From positions 1 through 33,639 of the forward strand of contig JAGXFI010000024.1 in assembly GCA_024637305.1 (NCBI GenBank): a stretch of 33,639 nucleotides of DNA, read 5' to 3'. Each line of letters starts with the position of its first letter. Position 1 is the stretch's first letter. The translations under genes and the position numbers were made by a program. The notes beneath the pieces are model-generated. The model did no database searches, was not told the DNA's origin, and was given only the letters and a program-made list of their open reading frames with translations. Below, in pieces: positions 7,665 to 15,749 of the stretch. This stretch comes from Sulfitobacter sp. (GTDB taxonomy: Bacteria > Pseudomonadota > Alphaproteobacteria > Rhodobacterales > Rhodobacteraceae).

Positions 7665-8213
7665 ATGTCCAAAGTCTTTTCGATTATGTCAGCCGTGGCG
7701 TGTTTCTTGTTACCGTCTGTTGCGTTAGCGGCAGATGCGGGCTCTTGTGTCCGGGCAGGACCGGGGGCCGAGTTTTGCGCAGGCGGCGATTTCTCCCGAA
7801 TAGATGACGGCAGCACGGATGGGATCACCTATTGGCTGCATCAGGGCGGGTTCATGTCGAAGGTTCTGGTGCAAGACGTCGGTCAGGGCAGCTTTACCCA
7901 GGGTGACATCGAAAGCAGCATCATCGCGATGATCAGCGCCCAGGCGGCGTCTCAGGGGCGCGCCTTTGACTTTTCCGACATCGAAGCTGCGCAAATGGGC
8001 GGGCAACCCTTCGGCACTCTGAGTTATGCGCTTTCCCGCAAGGGGGGCGAGCAGGCGATCCTGCATAGCTACGTGGCTACGGGCAGGCTTGTATTGCAAA
8101 TCATCAGTCAAGTGGGATTGAGCTCGGCAAGTCGGGCGCCGCAGGATCTGGAGCAGGCCCACGCCGCCGCGCTGCATGCGTTGACGCTTGCCGATGCCGG
8201 CCCAGAAGCCTAG
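7665..8213 (+). CDS. secreted protein of unknown function
   Basis: 182 residues with a clear signal peptide (MSKVFSIMSAVACFLLPSVA, cut likely after ALA at about 22). The mature protein has two close cysteines (GSCVRAGPGAEFCAGG), which could form a disulfide, then a mixed alpha/beta-looking region and an amphipathic alanine-rich C-terminus. I recognise no enzyme motif. AAAGG lies about 10 bases before the ATG. The roughly 200-base upstream region is clearly AT-rich, unlike its surroundings, so it probably holds the gene's own promoter. The gene is monocistronic, convergent with the enolase-superfamily gene. Confidence 0.75.
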   Translation: MSKVFSIMSAVACFLLPSVALAADAGSCVRAGPGAEFCAGGDFSRIDDGSTDGITYWLHQGGFMSKVLVQDVGQGSFTQGDIESSIIAMISAQAASQGRAFDFSDIEAAQMGGQPFGTLSYALSRKGGEQAILHSYVATGRLVLQIISQVGLSSASRAPQDLEQAHAAALHALTLADAGPEA

Positions 8214-8227
8214 TGGCTTCGGCCGGC
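8196..8227 (+). terminator. strong hairpin spanning the stop codon of the secreted-protein gene
   Basis: GCCGGCC (8196-8202) and GAAGCC (8205-8210) pair with GGCTTC (8215-8220) and GGCCGGC (8221-8227), with a two-base bulge and a TAGT loop. The TAG stop codon lies in the loop. There is no T-run; it may protect the 3' end or end transcription of the convergent genes. Confidence 0.5.
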
Positions 8228-8265
8228 AATCTTCCCGCCGCAATCCAAAGCGATTACGACGCTCA

Positions 8266-9507
8266 CTATGGGTTATCACCCTTCTTGGGCGGTGCACCAC
8301 CGGCAAAGTTGTTTCCGTTGACGTAATTGCAAGGGGCTTCCTGCATCTGCAAGTGCAGACCGTCGCCGTCATAGGGATGCGCGCGGGCAAATTCCTCATC
8401 GACGTCGATGCCCAGACCAGCGGCGTCCGGTGCGTGAACAAACCCGTCCTGCACGCGAAGTGACCCTTTTATCAAACGGTCGTGAAACGGTGTTTCGATT
8501 GTTTCCGCCATCAGAATATTCGGGATCGACACGGCCAGTTGGATGTTCGCGGCCCATTCGACGGGTCCGGCATAAAGGTGCGGTGCAAGCTGTGCGTTGT
8601 ACACTTCGGCAATTGCCGCGACCTTCTTCATCTCCCAGATCCCGCCGGCGCGACCAAGGGCCGGTTGCAGGATAGTCGCGGCACCCGATCTCAGGATCGG
8701 CGCAAATTCCGCTTTGGTGGTCAAGCGTTCGCCGGTCGCAATGGGGATGCGGACGGCGCGGGCAACCTTTGCCATCTCCTCGACGGCATCCGGAGGGACA
8801 GGTTCTTCGTACCACAGCGGGCTGTAGGGTTCGAGCGCCTGACCAAGCCGGATCGCCCCTGCCGTCGTAAACTGGCCGTGAGTGCCGAACAAAAGATCGG
8901 CACGGTCGCCCACCGCCTCGCGGATCGCACGGCAAAATGCAACAGACTGGCTGATGTCGGACATGGCGGGCATATGCCCGCCCCGCATCGTGTAGGGACC
9001 GGCGGGGTCGAATTTGACCGCCGTATAGCCACGGTTTACGCAGTCCAATGCGGACTCGGCTGCCATGTCCGGCGAGCTCCAAAAGGCGTCGATGTCATGG
9101 TGGGGCAGGGGATACAGATAGGTGTAGGCCCGAACCCGATCATTCATCCGTCCGCCCAGGAGCGCATGCACCGGGCGGTCGCGATCCTTGCCCAGAATGT
9201 CCCAGCACGCGATCTCAAGCCCGGAAAACGCGCCCATGACTGTCAGATCAGGCCGCTGCGTAAAGCCGGACGAATAGGCACGGCGAAACATCAATTCGAT
9301 GTTTTCAGGGTTTTCGCCTTCCATGTGCCGCGCGAAGACATCCTCTATGACCGCCGTCATTGCAACCGGCCCGATGGACGACGCATAGCATTCGCCCCAA
9401 CCGACGATACCTGTATCGGTGGTCAGCTTGACCAATATCCAATAGCGTCCGCCCCACCCCGGTGCGGGAGGTGAGGTGACAATGACGTCAAGATCCTGAA
9501 GCTTCAT
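8266..9507 (-). CDS. enolase-superfamily protein (mandelate racemase/muconate lactonizing family, sugar-acid dehydratase-like)
   Basis: 413 residues: N-terminal capping domain, then a (beta/alpha)7beta barrel. The layout resembles galactonate and mannonate dehydratases: SGLEIACWDILGK, AVKFDPAGPY (K165), WYEEPVPPD (E234), ATGERL (E260), QLAPH (H310). In mannonate dehydratases the three metal ligands are spaced 26 and 26 residues apart. Here E234 and E260 fit, but the first position is G208 in FGTHG instead of Asp, with H210 kept. The metal site or chemistry may therefore differ. It is the last gene of the minus-strand catabolic string, 64 bases after the alcohol dehydrogenase. Start at 9507 has only a weak TAGGT-type ribosome site. 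Substrate unknown; an acid sugar is likely. Confidence 0.85.
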   Translation of the reverse strand: MKLQDLDVIVTSPPAPGWGGRYWILVKLTTDTGIVGWGECYASSIGPVAMTAVIEDVFARHMEGENPENIELMFRRAYSSGFTQRPDLTVMGAFSGLEIACWDILGKDRDRPVHALLGGRMNDRVRAYTYLYPLPHHDIDAFWSSPDMAAESALDCVNRGYTAVKFDPAGPYTMRGGHMPAMSDISQSVAFCRAIREAVGDRADLLFGTHGQFTTAGAIRLGQALEPYSPLWYEEPVPPDAVEEMAKVARAVRIPIATGERLTTKAEFAPILRSGAATILQPALGRAGGIWEMKKVAAIAEVYNAQLAPHLYAGPVEWAANIQLAVSIPNILMAETIETPFHDRLIKGSLRVQDGFVHAPDAAGLGIDVDEEFARAHPYDGDGLHLQMQEAPCNYVNGNNFAGGAPPKKGDNP

Positions 9508-9571
9508 TTACTTACCTAACTTTTCTTTAGAATTTTCCCGGCAGGCGCAGCACCCTCACAGGGCGGCAAGA

Positions 9572-10699
9572 TCAGTGGTCGAAAACAATGACATTCCGAC
9601 GCGCTGCGCCCGATTTTGTATCGGCAATCGCCTCGTTGATGTCTTCAAGTTTCCAACGTCCTGAAATCAGCTCGTCCAACTTTAACCGTCCCTGGCTGTA
9701 AAGGTCGACCATCCACGGAATATCGCGTTGGATTACCACGTCGCCCATCTTGGACCCGACCATGCCTTGACCGGTTGCGGCAAGCATCACCGGCTCGTAG
9801 CTCGACATCGCACCGGAATGAGGCATGCCCACCATGATCACCTTTCCGCCGCTTGCCAGGTAACGCGGGGCGGTATCATAGGCCGGTATTGCGCCGACCG
9901 TGACGATCACAGCATCGGCACCACGTCCCATTGCGCGCTTGGCTTCAGACCATGGTTTCGCCCCGGTTGCCAACACGCCGTCGGTGGCACCGAATTCCCG
10001 TGCGACAGCAAGCTTTTCTTCGCTCATGTCGACGGCCACGATCCGTCGCGCACCAGCGATCCGTGCGCCTTGTATCGCGTTCAGTCCGACGCCCCCTGCA
10101 CCTATGACGACCACATCCTGACCGGCACGCAGACCGGCGGCATTGACCACTGCGCCGACGCCCGTGATCACGCCACAGGCGATCAGGCTGGCGGAGTCCT
10201 TGGGGATATCGTCATCAATCTTGACGACTTGGTTCTGATCCACGACCACCCGCTCGGCAAAGCCGCCGGTTGCCATCGCCTGATGCAGTTTGCCGCCCTG
10301 CGCGGTGCGGATCGGCCCCTTGTCCCCGTCATAGGGAGTTTCGCAGATTGTCGGGCTTCCGCTTGCGCAACTGCGGCAGGTGCCGCAAGCGCGGATCAAC
10401 GTCACGATGACACTGTCACCTTCTGCCAGTCCGCGCACGCCGTCACCGACCGCGCTGACGCGACCGGCTGCTTCGTGCCCGTAAACAGCGGGGAGGCTCC
10501 CGCCCCAGGCACCTTCCGCGTAGGAGATATCGGAATGGCAGATCGCCACTGCATCCAGCGTCACCTCGACTTCGCCCATAGCAGGCGCACGCAATTCAAT
10601 TTCTTCGATTCTGAGGGGTTGTCCGAATTCGTGGCAGACGGCGGCTTTGATCAGGGGCAAGGGGTTTCCTTTCGGGAGAGAATTCTGCGGCAGGTTCAT
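9572..10699 (-). CDS. zinc-dependent alcohol dehydrogenase (medium-chain, class III-like)
   Basis: About 375 residues. Catalytic zinc ligands are visible in AICHSD and YGHEAAG. The structural zinc lobe has four cysteines in ACGTCRSCASGSPTIC. The nucleotide-binding loop is VVIGAGGVGLNAIQGARIAG. It oxidises an alcohol with NAD; the substrate is unknown. The frame is open to 10747, but the ATG at 10699 overlaps a preceding stop in ATGA and has GTGAGG upstream. A TTG at 10660 with AAAGGA just before it (product MPLIKAAVCHEFG) is a real alternative and would give 362 residues. It lies between pcaB and the enolase-superfamily gene in the same direction. Confidence 0.9.
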   Translation of the reverse strand: MNLPQNSLPKGNPLPLIKAAVCHEFGQPLRIEEIELRAPAMGEVEVTLDAVAICHSDISYAEGAWGGSLPAVYGHEAAGRVSAVGDGVRGLAEGDSVIVTLIRACGTCRSCASGSPTICETPYDGDKGPIRTAQGGKLHQAMATGGFAERVVVDQNQVVKIDDDIPKDSASLIACGVITGVGAVVNAAGLRAGQDVVVIGAGGVGLNAIQGARIAGARRIVAVDMSEEKLAVAREFGATDGVLATGAKPWSEAKRAMGRGADAVIVTVGAIPAYDTAPRYLASGGKVIMVGMPHSGAMSSYEPVMLAATGQGMVGSKMGDVVIQRDIPWMVDLYSQGRLKLDELISGRWKLEDINEAIADTKSGAARRNVIVFDH

Positions 10700-10912
10700 G
10701 TGATTCTCGACCTCACTGCAAGGGCTTTCGCGGCGCGACAAGGACACACGCCAGACCGGAGACCAAAAGTGCCGCCGACAAGCAGCGTCAGAGCCAGAAT
10801 GATGCCGACCCAGATGGCCGCCTCGGCCAGCGTGGCACCGCGGACATCCCTGAGGAGATCGGCGCGTCGATCACCACGGTCAGCAGGACAATAACGACCG
10901 GTAGCTGTAGCG
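10700..10912 (-). pseudogene. possible decayed small membrane protein gene between pcaB and the dehydrogenase
   Basis: Straight after the pcaB stop the minus strand reads SLTLQLPVVIVLLTVVIDAP in one frame. Then, one frame over, it reads LAEAAIWVGIILALTLLVGG. Back in the first frame it reads ALLVSGLACVLVAPRKPLQ and a stop. Each piece looks like a membrane helix, and together they would make a protein of about 70 residues with three helices, but no single frame carries all of them and none has a start codon. Two indels in a former small membrane gene would explain this. Chance hydrophobic stretches in GC-rich DNA are the alternative. Confidence 0.35.
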
Positions 10913-12238
10913 TCAGAGAGACCGCGCCCGCGCAGCAAAAGAGCGTGCCTCTGCCGGGGCTTGCCCCATCTGCGCGGCAGGGTGGAAAAGATCTGTCGGC
11001 AGATCAGGATATGCCGCAGCGGCGAGGATCGCGAGCGACGTGTTCTGCGCGACAGCCGCACGGCAAAGTTTCTTTGTCGCGCTTTGTGCGTCGGGGCGCG
11101 GCATGGTTTGTGCCAATGCAAAACTCAGCGCTTCGGCGTGGATGAGGCCAAGCCCGCCTTGCAGGGTCGCGGCCATGCGTGCAGGCTCAGGTTTCATATT
11201 CGCGGTCAATTTGCGCGCGATCTCCAGCGCGCTCGCGGCACCCAGACAAAGTTGCGGAAGGATCACCCATTCAGCAAACCACGCGACACCGTCACGCTGG
11301 TGCAGATGTTGCGTCGCCGGTGCAAGAGCTGCGCCAAACCCCGCCTGGCAGTGCGCCAGCGCCTGCAAGGCCGAGGGGCCAACGGGGTTTTGTTTCTGCG
11401 GCATGGTCGATGATGCGCCAGACGCACCCAGGCTTACTTCGCCAATCTCCGAACCGGTCAACGCCACCAGCGTGGCACCCATACGGCCCAGTACAGATAC
11501 GATCTGACCCAACCAGTCGGCAATCCGGAGGATCGGGCCCCGGTCCACATGCCAGCTCCGCTGCGGATCGCCCAGCCCCAGCGCCTCTGCCAGTGCTGCC
11601 CGAGTTTGCGCCGCGTGCGGACCCAACGCTGAGGACGTCCCCGCGGCCCCTGACAGGGATACGAAAAGCGCGCCGCCGCGCAAGCTGGGCAGCGCCGCCA
11701 GCAAATCACACAGCGGGTGACCCCAGTCAGCCAAAACCGCACCCCAGCTTGTGAGGGTCGCATGTTGGCCATAGGTTCGTGCGGCCATGGGGGTTTGCGC
11801 GTGGCGGTCCGCCTCGTCGGCGAGCCGCGCGATAATTGCCCGCAGATTTGCTTCGGCCAGGCCAAGAAACTGCCGCAGGCGCAGCATGAGGCCGGTGTCG
11901 ATAATGTCCTGACTGGTAGCGCCCCAATGGATATATTGCGCATGTTCAGGGGCGTTCATGGCCTCGCGAAAGGCTGCAACCAGGCCCGGTACCGGTACGC
12001 CGTTCGTTCCCGTCAAAGCCGCGAGGCTTCCGGCGTCGATCTGCACTTCCAGCGATGCACGATGGATCGCCGCCCCGCTGATCTCGGGAATAAGACCCAA
12101 GCGGCCCTGAACCTTGGCCAGCGCCCCTTCGACCAGCAGCATGGCGCGGATCGTGGCACTGTCGCTGAACAACCGGCCCGCCTCACCGGTTGGAAAAAGC
12201 TGCGAATAAAGCGGGCTGTCAAAGACGCTGGCAGCCAT
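10913..12238 (-). CDS. pcaB: 3-carboxy-cis,cis-muconate cycloisomerase
   Basis: Converts 3-carboxy-cis,cis-muconate to 4-carboxymuconolactone in the protocatechuate branch of the beta-ketoadipate pathway. 441 residues of the fumarase/aspartase superfamily. Motifs: HWGATSQDIIDTG, ARTYGQHA, and the signature GASSTMPQKQNPVGPS with the QKQNP form usual for this enzyme rather than HKRNP. It starts two bases after the pcaD stop, so the two are co-transcribed. No pcaC, pcaG or pcaH lies in the window. Start ATG at 12238 fits the usual N-terminus (FDSPLYSQLF). Confidence 0.92.
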   Translation of the reverse strand: MAASVFDSPLYSQLFPTGEAGRLFSDSATIRAMLLVEGALAKVQGRLGLIPEISGAAIHRASLEVQIDAGSLAALTGTNGVPVPGLVAAFREAMNAPEHAQYIHWGATSQDIIDTGLMLRLRQFLGLAEANLRAIIARLADEADRHAQTPMAARTYGQHATLTSWGAVLADWGHPLCDLLAALPSLRGGALFVSLSGAAGTSSALGPHAAQTRAALAEALGLGDPQRSWHVDRGPILRIADWLGQIVSVLGRMGATLVALTGSEIGEVSLGASGASSTMPQKQNPVGPSALQALAHCQAGFGAALAPATQHLHQRDGVAWFAEWVILPQLCLGAASALEIARKLTANMKPEPARMAATLQGGLGLIHAEALSFALAQTMPRPDAQSATKKLCRAAVAQNTSLAILAAAAYPDLPTDLFHPAAQMGQAPAEARSFAARARSL

Positions 12239-12240
12239 CG

Positions 12241-13029
12241 TCAGACATGACCTGTCGAATATATGAAGTCCGTCAGAACGCGGGCGTATTCCTCGGGTTG
12301 TTCGACGCAGGGCAGGTGACCTGCCTTACGTATCAGGTGGAATTTGGATCCTGGAATAAGATCAACCGTTTCGCGCACCAGATCGGGCGGGGTCGATCCG
12401 TCCTCATCCCCGGCGATACCCAGCGCAGGCAAACGCAGGCTGCTTGTCGGCGTATAGAAGTCCGAGCCTGAAATCGCAGCGCAGCAGCCCGTGTAGCCAT
12501 CACGCGCCTGCTGCACCAGCATGTTGCGCCACAGCTCCAGCTCCGGGGTATTGCGGAACTGTTTGGAGAACCAGCGTGCCATTACCCCGTCGGCGAGGCT
12601 TTCGATGCCGTCCTTGTTGACCGCTGCGATCCGGTCGGCCCACAGATCGGCGTTGCCGATCTTGGCCCCGGTGTTGGACAGCACGATTGCACGGATCAGA
12701 TCCAGCCGCTTGATCGCCAGCCCTTGTGCGATCATTCCGCCAATGGAAAGGCCGACGAACAGGCTGTCGCGCACATTGAGGTGATCCAGCAACCGCTCCG
12801 TGTCCGTAATCAGCGCGCCCATCGCATAGGGGGCAGCCGGCGTTGAAGACAGGCCGTGCCCGCTTTTGTCGAACCGGATGATCCGCAAGCCGTCGGGCAG
12901 CAATGGCAACACCTTGTCCCAAAGCCTGAAATCGGTGCCCAGAGAATTCGCAAACACGATCGGCGCGCCGTTTTCCGGGCCGTCCACCCGGTAGTGCAGA
13001 CGTACCTCACCGGTGTCAAAAATCATCAT
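12241..13029 (-). CDS. pcaD: 3-oxoadipate enol-lactonase
   Basis: Alpha/beta hydrolase that opens 3-oxoadipate enol-lactone to 3-oxoadipate. 262 residues. NSLGTDFRLWDKV and the nucleophile elbow GLSIGGM (S95) are typical of PcaD, and the catalytic histidine is H238 in KAGHLPCVEQP. AAAGGAG sits upstream of the start. The start codon overlaps the stop of a 25-codon ORF (GCATGATG), and pcaB follows directly. The decarboxylase step between PcaB and PcaD is not encoded here, so the pathway needs a pcaC elsewhere, or these enzymes act on a related substrate. Confidence 0.92.
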   Translation of the reverse strand: MMIFDTGEVRLHYRVDGPENGAPIVFANSLGTDFRLWDKVLPLLPDGLRIIRFDKSGHGLSSTPAAPYAMGALITDTERLLDHLNVRDSLFVGLSIGGMIAQGLAIKRLDLIRAIVLSNTGAKIGNADLWADRIAAVNKDGIESLADGVMARWFSKQFRNTPELELWRNMLVQQARDGYTGCCAAISGSDFYTPTSSLRLPALGIAGDEDGSTPPDLVRETVDLIPGSKFHLIRKAGHLPCVEQPEEYARVLTDFIYSTGHV

Positions 13030-13103
13030 GCGGTGTCTCCTTTCAGGGGAATATGCGCCATGATCGGCCCGTGGTCGGAGGAGAGGCGGCTGTAGACGGT
13101 CAT
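13026..13103 (-). pseudogene. 25-codon ORF resembling the C-terminus of an endonuclease/exonuclease/phosphatase-family enzyme
   Basis: ATG at 13103 overlaps the stop of the dehydratase gene in ATGA form, and its TGA overlaps the start of pcaD, so it is coupled on both sides. The product contains YSRLSSDHGPIMAHIPL. SDH followed by a small residue and a short strand is how proteins of the endonuclease/exonuclease/phosphatase fold end, with D and H catalytic. The rest of such an enzyme is absent. Most likely it is the surviving tail of a deleted gene, kept because its end carries the pcaD ribosome-binding site. It could also be translated as a short peptide. Confidence 0.5.
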
Positions 13104-14068
13104 ATGCTCTCCAGCGCGCGGGTGAACATTGCAGAATCCACGTTGCCGCCCGAGATGGTGACGATCACATCGTCACCGTCGATCTGATCGGTGCGGAAAA
13201 GGGCCGCGGCAAGCGCGACGGCCCCGCCGGGTTCCGCAACCAGTTTCAGACGCTGGAACGCGTGGGCCATTGCCAGCAAGGCTTCGGTCTCGCTCACGAC
13301 AAGTCCCGGCCCGCACAGCCGGTGCATGATCGGAAAGGTAAGGTTTCCCGGCTGCGGCGTGATGATCGCGTCGCAGATGTTGCCGGAGGTTGCATCGTTG
13401 CGCTCAATCTTGCCGGATCGGAGCGAGCGGGCAACATCGTCAAAACCTTCCGGTTCGGCGGTACGCACCAGCAAGCCCGGCGCGTCCGCTTCCAACGCAA
13501 GGGCGATGCCGGAGGTCAATCCGCCGCCGCCACAGCAGACGATCACGTTGGCTTCTCTTATCCCCATTTCGGCAGCCTGCTCGGCAATCTCAAGACCGGT
13601 CGTGCCCTGTCCTGCAATCACCTGCGGTTCGTCGAACGGTTTGATGAGCGTCAGCCCGCGATCCTTTGCCAGCCGCTCCCCAATTTCGTCGCGGTCTTCG
13701 GTGGCGCGGTCGTAGGTAATGACCTCGGCCCCCAGATCTGCCGTATTGGCAAGCTTTAGCGCCGGGCTGTCTGCGGGCATGATGATAACGGCAGGGACGG
13801 CGTGCAGACGCGCGGCCAATGCAATCCCCTGGGCGTGGTTGCCGGACGAGAACGCGATGACGCCGTTTGTCCGGGTGTCGCGGTCAAGCGCAGCGACAGC
13901 ATTATACGCGCCGCGAAACTTGAAGCTTCCCGTATGTTGCAAACATTCCGGTTTCACAAAGATGCGCCGCCCCGCGATCTCGTCGAGAAACGGAGAGGAC
14001 AGTAGCGGAGTGCGCCGCGCGTGGCCTTCAAGCCGCTGTGCCGCGGCGCGGATCATTTCGATGTTCAT
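13100..14068 (-). CDS. threonine/serine dehydratase (PLP-dependent, catabolic type)
   Basis: 322 residues, fold type II PLP enzyme without the C-terminal regulatory domain of biosynthetic IlvA. It deaminates threonine or serine to 2-oxobutyrate or pyruvate; serine racemase or hydroxyaspartate ammonia-lyase activity cannot be excluded from sequence. K50 in TGSFKFRGAYNA binds PLP. SSGNHAQGIALAA and the phosphate-binding CCGGGGL are clear. It overlaps the upstream hydrolase stop and the downstream 25-codon ORF by ATGA. Its place in a catabolic string suggests the true substrate may be a hydroxy-amino acid made by the neighbouring enzymes. Confidence 0.88.
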   Translation of the reverse strand: MNIEMIRAAAQRLEGHARRTPLLSSPFLDEIAGRRIFVKPECLQHTGSFKFRGAYNAVAALDRDTRTNGVIAFSSGNHAQGIALAARLHAVPAVIIMPADSPALKLANTADLGAEVITYDRATEDRDEIGERLAKDRGLTLIKPFDEPQVIAGQGTTGLEIAEQAAEMGIREANVIVCCGGGGLTSGIALALEADAPGLLVRTAEPEGFDDVARSLRSGKIERNDATSGNICDAIITPQPGNLTFPIMHRLCGPGLVVSETEALLAMAHAFQRLKLVAEPGGAVALAAALFRTDQIDGDDVIVTISGGNVDSAMFTRALESI

Positions 14069-14892
14069 TGCAGGGCCTCAATCCATTCTTGCAAGGCGGC
14101 GATGGCCTCGGGTTCGTCCAGAAACGGGATATGGCCGCGACCCGGCACCTTGCCCAGAATCATGTCGGGACGTCGGCGCTGCATTTCGGCCACTGTGTCG
14201 GCGGTCAGCAAATTGGAATTCGCGCCCCAGATCAGTGCCAGCGGCAGACCCTCCAGCGCATCGAAATACGGCCAGAGATCGGGGGCCATGTTGTCACCCG
14301 CAGCTAGGGTCGCATCGCGCAAGTGGGGGTCATAGGTGATCGCAAGCCCGTCTTTGGTCTGGACGTAATGCTTGCGGGCTTCTTCCAGCCAGCGCTCCTG
14401 TGGCACTCCTTTGAATTCGGGGAACGCGCGGGCCATGCCGCGGGCTGCGTCCTCGTGGGTTTTGGCAGCGGGATTGCGGCCGATGTATTCCTTGATGAAT
14501 TCCAGGCCCGCGCTGTCGATCACCGGCCCGACATCGTTCAGCGCGACACCGAGCAGTCGGTCCTTTGCACCTTTGGCCAGACCCATGGCGTTCAAACCGC
14601 CACGCGATGTGCCAAGGATCGCCGTGCGGTCCAACGACAGATGCGCCATCAGTTCCAGCACATCGCGGCATTCTATCGGGAGCGTATAGTTGCGCCAGTT
14701 AGGATCGAAATCCGACCTTCCCCGGCCGCGATAGTCCATCCGGATCAGTCGATTGCCCTGTAGATGCGGCGCGACGTAGTCGAAATCGGTGGTGCTGCGG
14801 GTCAGGCCCGCGAGGCACAGGATCGGCAGGCCTTCGCCTGTGTCCTCGTAATAAAGCTTCAGCCCGTCGGAGGTGGTGAAATGTGCCATCAT
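14065..14892 (-). CDS. alpha/beta hydrolase
   Basis: About 275 residues. Counting from MAHFTTSDG, the nucleophile elbow is GTSRGG with S95, the oxyanion region is CLAGLTRS, MDYRGRGRSDFD precedes it, and the catalytic histidine is in GRGHIPFLDEPEAI. The family includes haloalkane-dehalogenase-like, esterase and C-C hydrolase members; no residue seen fixes the substrate. The frame runs on to 15030, but ATG at 14892 overlaps the dehalogenase stop in ATGA form (a second ATG is at 14889), so this start is preferred. The stop overlaps the start of the dehydratase gene. Confidence 0.85.
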   Translation of the reverse strand: MMAHFTTSDGLKLYYEDTGEGLPILCLAGLTRSTTDFDYVAPHLQGNRLIRMDYRGRGRSDFDPNWRNYTLPIECRDVLELMAHLSLDRTAILGTSRGGLNAMGLAKGAKDRLLGVALNDVGPVIDSAGLEFIKEYIGRNPAAKTHEDAARGMARAFPEFKGVPQERWLEEARKHYVQTKDGLAITYDPHLRDATLAAGDNMAPDLWPYFDALEGLPLALIWGANSNLLTADTVAEMQRRRPDMILGKVPGRGHIPFLDEPEAIAALQEWIEALQ

Positions 14893-15575
14893 AGACCTGC
14901 CAGTGCCGGAATTCCGGTCAGATCGGTCAGGATATGGGCGGGCTTCCAGGGGAGACGGTCCACCGGATCGCCCGCGCGGTTTACCCAGGCGGTAGTGAAT
15001 CCGTATCCCGTCGCTGCCGCCGCGTCCCATCCGTTGGACGAGACGAACAGCACCTGTTCCTTGGTGCAGTCGAAGGCATCGCCCACCAGATCATAGACGC
15101 GCGCATCCGGTTTGAAGATGCCCACGCTTTCCACGGACAGCAGCGCGTCGAGAACGCCATCAATGCCGGCGCTGTCCACGGCACCGCGCAACATGGCGGG
15201 CGATCCGTTGGACAGGATTGCAGTGTTCATGCCGCCGCTCTTGAGGGTTTGGAGTATTTCGGGGACTTCGACGTAGGCTTGAAGTTCCCAGTAGAGGGCC
15301 AGCAGCCGTTCGCGCAGCGCGGTGTCGTCGCCATGTCCGGTCCGTTCCAGCGCCCAGTCCAATCCGTCCTGGGTCACCCGCCAGAAATCTGTATGGGCCC
15401 CCGTGACGGCGCGGAGCCAGCTGTACTGCAGTTGCTTCAGCCGCCAGTGTTCGGCGATTTGCGGCCAGCTGTCCTTGATCTGGGCAAAATCGGGTTCGGA
15501 CGCGGCCTGCCGTGCTGCGGCGGTGACATCGAAAAGGGTGCCATAGGCATCGAAGATACAGGTGGTAATGGGCAT
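14889..15575 (-). CDS. haloacid dehalogenase, type II (L-2-haloacid dehalogenase)
   Basis: Hydrolyses 2-haloacids to 2-hydroxyacids. 228 residues, right for the family. The nucleophile is D9 in IFDAYGTLFDV. ILSNGSPAML supplies the motif II Ser/Asn, FKPDARVYDL the motif III lysine, and FVSSNGWDAAAA the motif characteristic of true 2-haloacid dehalogenases over other HAD phosphatases. GGAG lies five bases before the ATG. It is the first gene of the minus-strand catabolic string; the promoter should lie in the 171-base divergent region shared with the FKBP gene. Confidence 0.9.
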   Translation of the reverse strand: MPITTCIFDAYGTLFDVTAAARQAASEPDFAQIKDSWPQIAEHWRLKQLQYSWLRAVTGAHTDFWRVTQDGLDWALERTGHGDDTALRERLLALYWELQAYVEVPEILQTLKSGGMNTAILSNGSPAMLRGAVDSAGIDGVLDALLSVESVGIFKPDARVYDLVGDAFDCTKEQVLFVSSNGWDAAAATGYGFTTAWVNRAGDPVDRLPWKPAHILTDLTGIPALAGL

Positions 15576-15749
15576 GGAGGCTCCGCAATTTGGTCAGTGG
15601 CAGAGTGTCACGGGGATGCTGCGGGGAAAAGAGGGGAATCGGGGTTTACGATGCAGCGCTGTCTTGGCAGGGTATGCGCGAATCGGAGCACCTGCGCAGA
15701 TACGCGGCCTCCTTCCATTTATCCCCCCAAAAATCACAGGAGACGAATG

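Noticed and set aside
8482-9474. Plus-strand ORF of 330 codons opposite the enolase-superfamily gene
   Set aside because: Antisense shadow; no start signal or recognisable domain.
9728-10894. Plus-strand ORF of 388 codons opposite the alcohol dehydrogenase gene
   Set aside because: His- and Asp-rich translation typical of reversed coding sequence; the dehydrogenase on the other strand is clear.
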